Positions 1 through 7,504 of a DNA stretch of 64,000 nt are shown one piece after another (positions within the stretch are counted from its first letter, which is position 1; every line of letters starts with the position of its first letter). The stretch is from Rhizobium sp. CCGE531 (lineage in GTDB: Bacteria; Pseudomonadota; Alphaproteobacteria; Rhizobiales; Rhizobiaceae): contig NZ_CP032685.1 of assembly GCF_003627795.1 (NCBI RefSeq), positions 186,001-250,000 on the forward strand. The letters run 5' to 3'. Made by a program: the position numbers and the translations under genes. The notes beneath the pieces were generated by a model. That model had not been told where the DNA came from. It searched no databases and was given only the letters and a program-made list of their open reading frames with translations.

Positions 1-1
1 A

Positions 2-850
2 AGAAGCGGGCCTCTTACAGCGGTTCACTCGGCATATGAAAGGTCCTGGGAAGTCCGGACGCTCGATGAAACTCCGCAGCACCTTGGGCTTTACATGCCC
101 CGCATGGGTTCGCTTCGACTGACCATTGGACGAAAGGTCGCCGAAGGTGGCGCGGGGCACATTCTCATCGCGAACAACCACGAGGCTCGCGATCGCTTGC
201 TTCAGGGCGAGTCGAATAGCTTGGACGCTCTCTTGCTGGACTGGAAAATAGTCAAGAGAATGCTGGCTTCGCTCCTGGAAGCGCCGATCCTCGACCCGTT
301 GGATCTGGAGCCCGTTCTCGATCTTTCAACACCATCCGGCCAGCTGATCGGCAACCTGGCACAGGCGATCATACAGGGCATGCGCAATGACGGGCCGCTC
401 TTATCCTCTCCACTTGCCGTATCGATGATGAGCGAAACGCTTGCCGACCTCGTCATCAGGTTTGGGCAGCATCGTCTTTCCCATCATTTGGGCAAGGAGA
501 AGGTGTCGATGGTTGCGCCGTGGCATGTGCGCCGTGCGATAGACTATATGCATGCCAATATCACCGAGCCTTTCACCATCTCGATGGTGGCCGACGATGT
601 CGGGGTTTCGCTTCGTGCCTTGCAGATGGGGTTCAAGGCATTCAGGAAAACTTCGCCGGGTGCCTATCTACGCACAATCAGGCTGAAGGCTGCGCGCGAT
701 CAATTGCGAGATCCGTTGAATCAGCAATCCGTTCGCGAAGTTTGCGCGACGTGGGGTTTCTTTCATCCAGGCAGGTTCTCCATCATCTATCGCAGCATTT
801 TCGGAGAAAGCCCAAGCGATACGCGCGCGAAAGCCGTTGGCCTGCGTTAG
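2..850 (+). CDS. AraC-family transcriptional regulator (5' end outside the window)
   Basis: The frame is open to the left edge with no start codon before the Met at 95, and the residues before that Met read as normal protein, so the gene begins outside the window. The visible part is about 282 residues. The N-terminal half resembles the effector-sensing domain of AraC regulators. The C-terminal ~100 residues form the double helix-turn-helix, with the first helix pair around 'TISMVADDVGVSLRALQ' and the second around 'REVCATWGFFHPGRFS'. It ends 46 bp before the convergent GGDEF-EAL gene. The effector and targets cannot be told from this window. Confidence 0.85.
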   Translation, partial: RSGPLTAVHSAYERSWEVRTLDETPQHLGLYMPRMGSLRLTIGRKVAEGGAGHILIANNHEARDRLLQGESNSLDALLLDWKIVKRMLASLLEAPILDPLDLEPVLDLSTPSGQLIGNLAQAIIQGMRNDGPLLSSPLAVSMMSETLADLVIRFGQHRLSHHLGKEKVSMVAPWHVRRAIDYMHANITEPFTISMVADDVGVSLRALQMGFKAFRKTSPGAYLRTIRLKAARDQLRDPLNQQSVREVCATWGFFHPGRFSIIYRSIFGESPSDTRAKAVGLR

Positions 851-896
851 CAGCTATGCCAATCCGGGGACGTTATTCTTCTTTTTGGGCGAAACT

Positions 897-3287
897 CTAG
901 GCGTCCGACAGGACTCTCGTGACTGCCGTAGCCGCATTGAGAGCCGTGACTGCATCGGCATCCTTCCGGCTCGGCTCCGGGCGACCAAAGAAATAGCCTT
1001 GGACTTCGCTGCATCCCTCGGTCAGAACGCATTCGAGATGCGCTTCCGTCTCCACACCCTCGGCGACGGTCGTGACGCCCAGCCGCTTGCCCAGATCGGC
1101 AATCGCCCGGACAACGGCTGCGGATTCCGGTCGCTTCACGGCATCTCTCACGAATGAACCATCGATCTTGATCTTGTCGAAAGGGAAGGCGCGCAGATGG
1201 GTAAGGGACGAGTAGCCGGTTCCAAAATCGTCCAGGGCCACGCGGACCCCGAGATCGCGGACGCGCCGCAGATCTCCAATGCCCCCGTGTTCGTCGTCGA
1301 AGATCGCGGTTTCAGTCACCTCAATTTCAAGCCGGTCGGGCGACAGCCCGGAAGACGCCAGGGCCGACAACACCGTGGAGGCGATCGTGCCCTTGCCGAG
1401 CTGCGCGGCCGATACGTTGACGGCTACGCGCGCGCCATCCTCCCATTGGACGGCGTCCAGACATGCGGTGTTCAAGACGAACTCGCCAAGCTGGTCGATC
1501 AATCCGTTCTGTTCGGCAACGGGAATGAACTCCGCGGGTGAGACCCAGCCCCTTTGAGGATGATGCCAGCGGATCAATGCTTCCCGTGCCGTGACCCTGT
1601 GGCTGCGGATATCGACGATCGGCTGATAGAAGACGAACAATCCCCGGCGGTCCCGCAAGGATGCCCGCAGCGTCGTTTGAAGCTGAATACTCTCCTGGAT
1701 GCGATTTTCCATCTCTTCGGAAAACACCTTGTATGCGCTCTTGCCGGCGGCCTTTGCCGCGTAAAGGGCGATGTCGGCTCGCGCCAGCAAGGCTTCTCCC
1801 GTCTCCCCATGCATTGGCGCGTACACGATGCCAATCGATGCGCCGATTTGAACCTGGCTCACTTGGTCGAGGTCGAACGGCATGGAGAGCGCATCGATGA
1901 TCCGGCCGGCCAGCCGCGCCACCGGCAAGGGTTCGGCATATGGAACAAGCACGGCAAATTCGTCGCCGCCGAGCCGTCCAATCGTCATGGCCGGCGCAGA
2001 ACAAATGGCGCGCAGCCGATCAGCGACCGCTTTCAGCAGGGCATCGCCGATACGATGACCTTTGGTATCGTTGACCAGCTTGAAGCCGTCGAGGTCTATG
2101 AATAATAGCGAAGAACCATGGTCCGCCTCGGCGAGGCTCGCGTCAAATTGCGCATTGAATGTGGTGCGGTTTGCCAGCCCCGTCAGCGTGTCGTAATGCG
2201 CGAGCTGGCCTATGCGTCTCTCCGCCTCCACTTCCTTTGTGACGATCGCCCAGCTGAGCATCGGCCCCAGAAAGCTTCCGTCATCGGCGGTAATTGCCGA
2301 AATCCTGAGATCGAGCACTTCCGGCCCGAGCTTGATGCGGGCATTGTGCGGCAGATTTGCCGGATCCGCGAGAATGCGGCGTTGGTGCTCCGGATTCCTA
2401 TGGAAAACATCGATCGAGGTGCCAAGCAGCTCGTCTGCCTTGATTGGCAGCAGATGCTCGATTTTGCGTATGAGGTCCTTGGAGGTCTCGTTGGCGTAAT
2501 TGATGATCAGTGTTTCGGGCTCAACCGTCATCACGGCGACGGGCATGTCGTCGATCATCCGCAGCAAACGGCTTTGTGCCTCCTCGCGTCGATGCGCCTC
2601 CGTCTGCGTATTCACCATGCGCGCAAAGTCGCGATAGTTGATGTTGAGGATGACGAGCATGCCAATAGATACCAATGCGATGTTGATCGCGGTCGCAATG
2701 AAGGTTGGCTGTCCGGTTGCACAGAAGAAGATGATGAAGGCGCCATTGACGACTGCAGTCACAGTGATGGCTGCCGAGCGAAGATGCGTCAGGCAGAAGA
2801 TGCAGGAGATCACCGTGATGGCCATGTAAAAGGCGAGGTGCGAACGCGTATATGCATCGCCATAGGGAAAGAGCAGGAATGACCAGGCTGTAAAGGTGAA
2901 AGCAATTGCGAAAGCAAGGCGATTGGTCCGCCTCAGAGCATGCAGCGCAGTCTCCGGAGCTGGATCCATGTGACGTGACCGCCACCAATGACGGATGCGG
3001 AATATGGAAGCCAATGTGAAGGAAAGAGGAGCTCCGATCGTCAGCCAAGATGGCGCGATCATCATATGCGTCGCGGCAACCGCCCAGGTGCTCGACATCA
3101 GGATGAAATACATCATCGGCATCTGGCGCGAGAGCGCGCGATATTGCGCTTTCAACAGCTCGGGATTGTCGGCCGGTACCGCCATAAATCGCCGGACGCT
3201 GTCGAATATCTGCAACACGGCGCCGCCCTTTCCATGCATTCCGAATTGTCTGTGTGCCATCTCGCCCACGCGTTGCGGGATGGTCAT
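897..3287 (-). CDS. Membrane-bound bifunctional GGDEF-EAL cyclic-di-GMP protein
   Basis: A 796-residue protein with an N-terminal membrane region of several hydrophobic segments (about residues 45-215), a PAS-like segment (about 230-340), a GGDEF domain (about 360-515) and an EAL domain (about 530-775). The cyclase motif is intact in 'RLGGDEFAVL'. The phosphodiesterase domain keeps EALIRW, NVS, ETE, DDFGTGYSSL, KIDGSFV, AEGVET and QGYFFGRP, so both activities are possible on sequence. It would make or break cyclic-di-GMP at the inner membrane, affecting motility and biofilm. Its start overlaps the upstream membrane gene by 4 bp (ATGA), so the two are probably co-translated. Internal Met codons make the exact start uncertain. 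Confidence 0.92.
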   Translation of the reverse strand: MTIPQRVGEMAHRQFGMHGKGGAVLQIFDSVRRFMAVPADNPELLKAQYRALSRQMPMMYFILMSSTWAVAATHMMIAPSWLTIGAPLSFTLASIFRIRHWWRSRHMDPAPETALHALRRTNRLAFAIAFTFTAWSFLLFPYGDAYTRSHLAFYMAITVISCIFCLTHLRSAAITVTAVVNGAFIIFFCATGQPTFIATAINIALVSIGMLVILNINYRDFARMVNTQTEAHRREEAQSRLLRMIDDMPVAVMTVEPETLIINYANETSKDLIRKIEHLLPIKADELLGTSIDVFHRNPEHQRRILADPANLPHNARIKLGPEVLDLRISAITADDGSFLGPMLSWAIVTKEVEAERRIGQLAHYDTLTGLANRTTFNAQFDASLAEADHGSSLLFIDLDGFKLVNDTKGHRIGDALLKAVADRLRAICSAPAMTIGRLGGDEFAVLVPYAEPLPVARLAGRIIDALSMPFDLDQVSQVQIGASIGIVYAPMHGETGEALLARADIALYAAKAAGKSAYKVFSEEMENRIQESIQLQTTLRASLRDRRGLFVFYQPIVDIRSHRVTAREALIRWHHPQRGWVSPAEFIPVAEQNGLIDQLGEFVLNTACLDAVQWEDGARVAVNVSAAQLGKGTIASTVLSALASSGLSPDRLEIEVTETAIFDDEHGGIGDLRRVRDLGVRVALDDFGTGYSSLTHLRAFPFDKIKIDGSFVRDAVKRPESAAVVRAIADLGKRLGVTTVAEGVETEAHLECVLTEGCSEVQGYFFGRPEPSRKDADAVTALNAATAVTRVLSDA

Positions 3288-3745
3288 GAATGCAACAATT
3301 TACTGATTGATAGAGCCACACGGCCGCAGGCCGCCGCGAAGAACCACCCGAAGATAAGCGTCAGCCATCCCGGATTGAGCAGCGCCAGCGAATTGCCGAA
3401 TTCCCGTGTTCCAGCTTTTAGGCAGTAAGAGACGGTAGCCAAACTCATCACGACCCAAGCGATCCATGACAGATTGAACATGAATCCGATTTTCTTTCGC
3501 TGTTCTTCCCGCCGCTGCAAAAGAACAAGGATGATTACAGGGATGCTTGCACCTATCAGGGTCAATGGCGTCCATGAGGGGGAGAACGCGTGCGGGAAGC
3601 AAGCCATCAATAGGGCCGCCGCTGCAACAGGCCCAAGAAATATGATGGCGGCACTCAAAGGCGGCGTAGACAGGCTGCTTGTCAAACCATTCAGTTTACC
3701 AACTTCCGATAGCAATACTTCCGTATTCTTATCTGCGCTCTTCAA
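3284..3745 (-). CDS. Small integral membrane protein of unknown function
   Basis: A 153-residue protein with about four hydrophobic segments (near residues 33-50, 60-77, 90-107 and 125-142) and a basic loop, 'QRREEQRKKIG', between the second and third. I do not recognise a family. It lies directly upstream of the GGDEF-EAL gene and shares an ATGA overlap with it. This suggests one transcript and perhaps a sensory or accessory role for the cyclic-di-GMP enzyme, which is inference from position only. Confidence 0.7.
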   Translation of the reverse strand: MKSADKNTEVLLSEVGKLNGLTSSLSTPPLSAAIIFLGPVAAAALLMACFPHAFSPSWTPLTLIGASIPVIILVLLQRREEQRKKIGFMFNLSWIAWVVMSLATVSYCLKAGTREFGNSLALLNPGWLTLIFGWFFAAACGRVALSISKLLHS

Positions 3746-4047
3746 GTGTTTCCCCGATGGCCGTAAATGCTTGCTGCTAGATGACCATCCCTTTCGATAG
3801 CTTTTAGAGTGGTTGTGAAATGTTAATGATCTGTTGGCGTTCCCCGAACTGACGGCGTCGCGACGTCACTCGGCCGGATTGTTGCGTTACTTGGATATCT
3901 GTTTCGCAAAATGCGGACCAACAACATTTGCCGCAAATTGTTGTTGCCGCGCCATTGCCTGAAGAGGAATTCCATCCGGCTCTTCGGATCGGCGAGAGGT
4001 GGATCGTCGGAAACCACGAGAGCAAGTTCGTTGTTTTTCTTAATCGA
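3746..4047. other. Intergenic region with two dyad-symmetry sites
   Basis: About 300 bp without a convincing gene, between the stop of an amine-type FAD oxidoreductase and the start of the small membrane protein. Short frames on the minus strand lack good codon use and ribosome sites. It contains a near-perfect inverted repeat at 3919-3946 and most of a palindrome at 4038-4053, listed separately. Confidence 0.6.
3919..3946. promoter_or_regulatory. Near-perfect inverted repeat, possible operator
   Basis: The left arm CAACAACATTTGC and the right arm GCAAATTGTTGTTG are reverse complements apart from one extra base in the right arm, and a single C separates them. With almost no loop it is a poor RNA hairpin but a plausible protein-binding dyad. 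It lies 174 bp upstream of the small membrane protein gene, so it could control that gene and the GGDEF-EAL gene. Confidence 0.4.
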
Positions 4048-4053
4048 TTAAGA
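4038..4053. promoter_or_regulatory. Perfect 16-bp palindrome TCTTAATCGATTAAGA
   Basis: The palindrome straddles the stop codon of the FAD oxidoreductase (TAA on the minus strand at 4048-4050). The core TTAATCGATTAA resembles operators of LacI-family regulators. No LacI-family gene is in the window, so the binding protein is unknown. It is not a terminator, because no T-run follows it on the minus strand. Confidence 0.35.
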
Positions 4054-5205
4054 TCCGGACAAGGCAGCGCCCGCGCTCAATACCGATCCTCCGTCGGCGT
4101 TTGCGAAGCGCTCGATGCGGAAGTCTTGCAATGGGATGTCCGTTTTACCCTTGGCCATGATCTCGGCCATGACGTCGCCGACGCCGGGTCCGAGTTGGAA
4201 ACCGTGGCCGGAAAAGCCGAATGCGTGGAAGAGCCCCGCTGTCGTCGATGACCGCCCCATCACCGGGAGACCGTCTTCGACATAGCCTTCGCAACCCGAC
4301 CAGGTGCGTATCACGGCAACCTCTTTCAGCGCCGGCAAAATCGGCAGCAGCGAACGAAGCTGGCCGGGCAAGCGCGCCGGGTCTGCCTTGGCATATCCGG
4401 TATCGAGCGAAACCTTGGTGCGATCGGCGCCGCCACCGAAGACGATGTTGCCCCTTTCCACTTGCCGCAGATAACCGCCGCCGTGATCATGCGCCCAGAC
4501 GCCGACGACCGGGAGAATACGATGGGGGAGAGGTTCGGTCACTCCCATTTGCGGACCTTTGGCCGCCATCGGGACTGTCTCTCCGAACAGGCCCGCGACG
4601 CGCGCGCCCCAGGCGCCCGTCGCGTTCAGCAGCATCGAGGCTTCATGCGGGCCTTTCGACGTCTCGACCCGAAATCCATAGTCACTTTTTCTGATGGCCC
4701 CGATCGCGGCATTTTCGACGATATCGGCCCCCAATTTCCGGGCGGCGTCCGCGAAGGCCGGTGCAATAAGACGCGGGTTGCCGCTTCCATCATTCGGGGA
4801 AAAGGATGCCGCTATCGCATCGGGGCCAAGGCCGGGAAAGCGCGACCGCACGTCCTTCGCGCTCAACTCTTCCAGTTCCAGTCCCCAAGGTCGGGCGTCC
4901 TTGATGAAGGATCGCATCGCCGCAAGTCCATCCTCGCTGAATACCAGCCTCAGGTGACCGGTTGCGCGGAATTCCACGTCGCGTCCGAGCATGGCTTCGG
5001 CCTGTTCCCATAGGGCGAGCGAGCGGTGGGCAAGCGGCAATTGCGGAATATACCGGCCGCTTCGCCTGATGTTGCCGAATGACGCCACGGTCGCGCCGCT
5101 CCCGATCCGGTTGCGTTCGATGAGCGTCACGCGGATGCCGCGCCGGGCGAGAAAAAAGGCAGAGGCGGCTCCCATGAGCCCGCCGCCCAGCACGATAGCA
5201 TCCAT
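4048..5205 (-). CDS. FAD-dependent oxidoreductase, DAO family (opine/amino acid dehydrogenase beta-subunit type)
   Basis: A 385-residue DAO-fold flavoprotein. The Rossmann FAD motif is at the N-terminus ('VLGGGLMGAASAFFLARRG') and the C-terminal FAD-contacting segment is 'FGFSGHGFQLGPGVG'. The start at 5205 is chosen because GGAG lies 7 bases upstream and the FAD motif begins at residue 4. Members of this family oxidise C-N bonds of amino acids, sarcosine or opines, often as the beta subunit of a complex with small [2Fe-2S] and FAD/[2Fe-2S] subunits. Just such subunits are encoded at 9490-11180, at the end of the divergent operon. The gene diverges from the hydantoinase operon across a promoter with two LysR-type boxes. 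The substrate is unknown. Confidence 0.85.
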   Translation of the reverse strand: MDAIVLGGGLMGAASAFFLARRGIRVTLIERNRIGSGATVASFGNIRRSGRYIPQLPLAHRSLALWEQAEAMLGRDVEFRATGHLRLVFSEDGLAAMRSFIKDARPWGLELEELSAKDVRSRFPGLGPDAIAASFSPNDGSGNPRLIAPAFADAARKLGADIVENAAIGAIRKSDYGFRVETSKGPHEASMLLNATGAWGARVAGLFGETVPMAAKGPQMGVTEPLPHRILPVVGVWAHDHGGGYLRQVERGNIVFGGGADRTKVSLDTGYAKADPARLPGQLRSLLPILPALKEVAVIRTWSGCEGYVEDGLPVMGRSSTTAGLFHAFGFSGHGFQLGPGVGDVMAEIMAKGKTDIPLQDFRIERFANADGGSVLSAGAALSGS

Positions 5206-5286
5206 TGAGGATCTCCAGAGGCTGAAAACAATCTCCACCTTGTCCGAGCCGGCTTGCCGCTGTCAAAGTCGGGATCACGCTGCGCC

Positions 5287-5303
5287 CATAAGTCCAGCCT
5301 ATG
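5287..5303. promoter_or_regulatory. LysR-type box, copy 1 (CATAAGTCCAGCCTATG)
   Basis: An imperfect palindrome of the T-N11-A form used by LysR-type regulators, in the divergent promoter between the FAD oxidoreductase and hydantoinase A. It differs from copy 2 at two positions. The centre-to-centre distance between the copies is 36 bp, similar to the spacing of recognition and activation sites of LysR regulators. A LysR gene lies at 11212-12120. Confidence 0.55.
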
Positions 5304-5322
5304 GGTTTGCCCTTCGTCAGGG

Positions 5323-5339
5323 CATAAGTCCGGCTTATG
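5323..5339. promoter_or_regulatory. LysR-type box, copy 2 (CATAAGTCCGGCTTATG)
   Basis: A palindrome with perfect 6-bp arms, CATAAG and CTTATG, around TCCGG, containing ATAAG-N5-CTTAT, which fits T-N11-A. It lies 78 bp upstream of the hydantoinase A start. With copy 1 it forms a tandem array expected of a LysR activator controlling one or both divergent genes. Confidence 0.6.
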
Positions 5340-5416
5340 ACCTTTGGCATTTTCGCTCTTGGACCTTGCCGATCCGTCCATGCCAGTTTCATGACAGGCA
5401 ACGGAAAGGAACGGAC

Positions 5417-7498
5417 ATGGCGGACGCGGCAGGGCAGGCTCGAGGGGCTTCGCAGCAGGATTGGAAGATCGGTGTCGACATCGGCGGCACCTTCATCGAT
5501 TTCTGCGCGCTGGAAAGCCGCTCCGGTCGCGTCGCTTCGCTCAAGGTGCTGACGACGCCCGATGATCCCGGTGCCGAATTGATGACCGGGCTTTCCTTGC
5601 TTGCCGAGCGCGAGGGATTGGCGCCGGAGGCCATCAGCCGCTTCGTTCACGGCACCACGGTCGGTATCAACACCGTTATCCAGAGGCGCGGTGTGTCGCT
5701 CGCGCTCATGACGAATGCCGGTTTCGAGGATGTCATCGAACTGGCCCGGCTGAGAATGCCTGACGTCTATTCTCTGTTCTGCTCGCGGCCGGAACAGCTC
5801 ATCGCACGCGACATGATCTTCGGTATCCCCGCGCGGTTGCGGGCCGACGGCAGCGAAGCGCAGGCACCGGACATGAAGGCGGTTGCCGCGGCCGTAGCAG
5901 CCGCAAGGGCCAAGGGCGCGGCGGGCGTCATCATATCCTTCCTGCACTCCTGGCGCGACGATGCCCAGGAAACCGCGGTCAAGAACGAAATCGAGAAGCT
6001 CGCGCCCGATCTCTTCGTCTTCACCTCCTCGGAAGTGTGGCCGGTCATTCGTGAATACGAGCGGACAACGACGGCGATCCTCAACGGCTACGTCCATCCG
6101 AGGGTTTCGGGTTATCTGACGGCCCTCGAAGACAAGCTCGCATCGCGGGGAGTGAGGGCGCCGGCTCTGCTGACGAAATCGAACGGCGGCGTGATGAACG
6201 CGGCCGAAGGAAAGCGTTCCTGCGTCCAGATGCTGCTGTCCGGAACGGCCTCGGGCGTGATCGGCGCCGCCTGGCTGGCGCGCCGCGCCGGTGAGAAACA
6301 TATCCTCACCCTCGACATCGGCGGCACCTCGGCGGATTTCGCGTTGATCATCGATGGCGAGCCGCAATTCGGGACAGGCGAGCTGATCGGCGAGTTTCCG
6401 CTTCACATTCCCTCGGTCTCGGTCAGCTCCATCGGCATCGGCGGTGGCTCCATTGCCAGCATCGACGCTCGGGGCGTCCTGCGGGTGGGGCCGGAATCGG
6501 CCGGATCGACACCCGGTCCTGCCTGTTATGGCCGGGGCGGCACGCAAGCGACCGTGACCGATGCCATGGCCGTCTGCGGCTGGCTGGGACACAGCGAGAT
6601 GGCCTATGGTCAGCTGCGCATCGATGTCGGGCTGGCGCGCGCAGCCGTCGCAAAACTTGCCGAGCGTATCGGACGCTCGGTTGAAGAGGTCTCCCAGGCC
6701 ATTCTCGACATCGCGATCTCCGAGATGTTTGTCGAGGTGGAAAAGCTGGCATCGCGGGCGGGGGTCGACTTGCGGGAGTTTACCCTCATGCCGTTCGGCG
6801 GCGGCGGCCCCATGCTGGGCGCGTTCCTCGCTCGCGAATTCCGCATGGCGAAGGTCATCGGGCCGCCGCGTCCGGGTGTGGTATCGGCTCTCGGCGGCCT
6901 GGTCGCGGATCTGCGCGGCGACTTCATCAGAACGGTTTTCACGTATCTGTCACCGGAGGCCGTACCGTTGCTGCGCGCTTCTTCCGAGGCGCTGTCCGGC
7001 GAAGGGCGGAGCTGGCTTATCAAGCAGGGCCATGAAGGTTCCGCCGAATTGCGGATTTCCGCCGATATGCGCTATGTCGGCCAGAGCTTTGAAATCGAGG
7101 TTCCGTTGCAGGCGGCCTGGGTGGCGGAAGGCAATCTCGCCGCGATGGAAGAGGCGTTCCATGGCATGCATGCCCGCCTTTATGATTTTGCCGACCAGGA
7201 CGGCAAGATCGAAATCGTCAATCTCCGTCTGTCTGCAATCGGTGCGGGACCGGCGCTGCAAACGACCGTCGACCTCGAAGAGAGTGCCGGCATAGCCGAG
7301 CCGGAGCGCGAAATACCGGTCTATACCGGGAAGGCGTTCGAATGGATCGGACTATACCGGCGGGACCAATTGCATCCAGGCGGGCGCTTCAGCGGCCCTG
7401 CCGTCGTAGCCCAGGACGATACGACCTTCGCCATTCCGGCCGGTACCCAGGTGACGATCGATCGTCACCTGAACCTTCATCTCACATTTTCGGAGTAG
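5417..7498 (+). CDS. hyuA: Hydantoinase/oxoprolinase family protein, A subunit
   Basis: A 693-residue protein with the two actin-like ATPase signatures of the hydantoinase A/oxoprolinase family: 'VGVDIGGTFIDF' near residue 18 and 'LTLDIGGTSADFAL' near 300, followed by 'SIGIGGGSIA'. Family members use ATP to open cyclic amides (N-methylhydantoin, 5-oxoproline) or carboxylate ketones. The start at 5417 is preferred over the longer open frame because a GGAAAGGA site lies just upstream and the first domain begins soon after. The stop is 6 bp before the B subunit. Exact substrate specificity cannot be read from sequence. Confidence 0.9.
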   Translation: MADAAGQARGASQQDWKIGVDIGGTFIDFCALESRSGRVASLKVLTTPDDPGAELMTGLSLLAEREGLAPEAISRFVHGTTVGINTVIQRRGVSLALMTNAGFEDVIELARLRMPDVYSLFCSRPEQLIARDMIFGIPARLRADGSEAQAPDMKAVAAAVAAARAKGAAGVIISFLHSWRDDAQETAVKNEIEKLAPDLFVFTSSEVWPVIREYERTTTAILNGYVHPRVSGYLTALEDKLASRGVRAPALLTKSNGGVMNAAEGKRSCVQMLLSGTASGVIGAAWLARRAGEKHILTLDIGGTSADFALIIDGEPQFGTGELIGEFPLHIPSVSVSSIGIGGGSIASIDARGVLRVGPESAGSTPGPACYGRGGTQATVTDAMAVCGWLGHSEMAYGQLRIDVGLARAAVAKLAERIGRSVEEVSQAILDIAISEMFVEVEKLASRAGVDLREFTLMPFGGGGPMLGAFLAREFRMAKVIGPPRPGVVSALGGLVADLRGDFIRTVFTYLSPEAVPLLRASSEALSGEGRSWLIKQGHEGSAELRISADMRYVGQSFEIEVPLQAAWVAEGNLAAMEEAFHGMHARLYDFADQDGKIEIVNLRLSAIGAGPALQTTVDLEESAGIAEPEREIPVYTGKAFEWIGLYRRDQLHPGGRFSGPAVVAQDDTTFAIPAGTQVTIDRHLNLHLTFSE

Positions 7499-7504
7499 CG
7501 GCCC

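Noticed and set aside
3804..4025. Short overlapping minus-strand frames of 64-73 codons in the gap before the first DAO gene
   Set aside because: They have no ribosome sites, their sequences look random, and the region is better explained by operator-like dyads.
4790..6592. A 600-codon open frame on the minus strand opposite hydantoinase A
   Set aside because: It runs antisense through clear HyuA coding sequence and into the neighbouring gene, with no recognisable domain.
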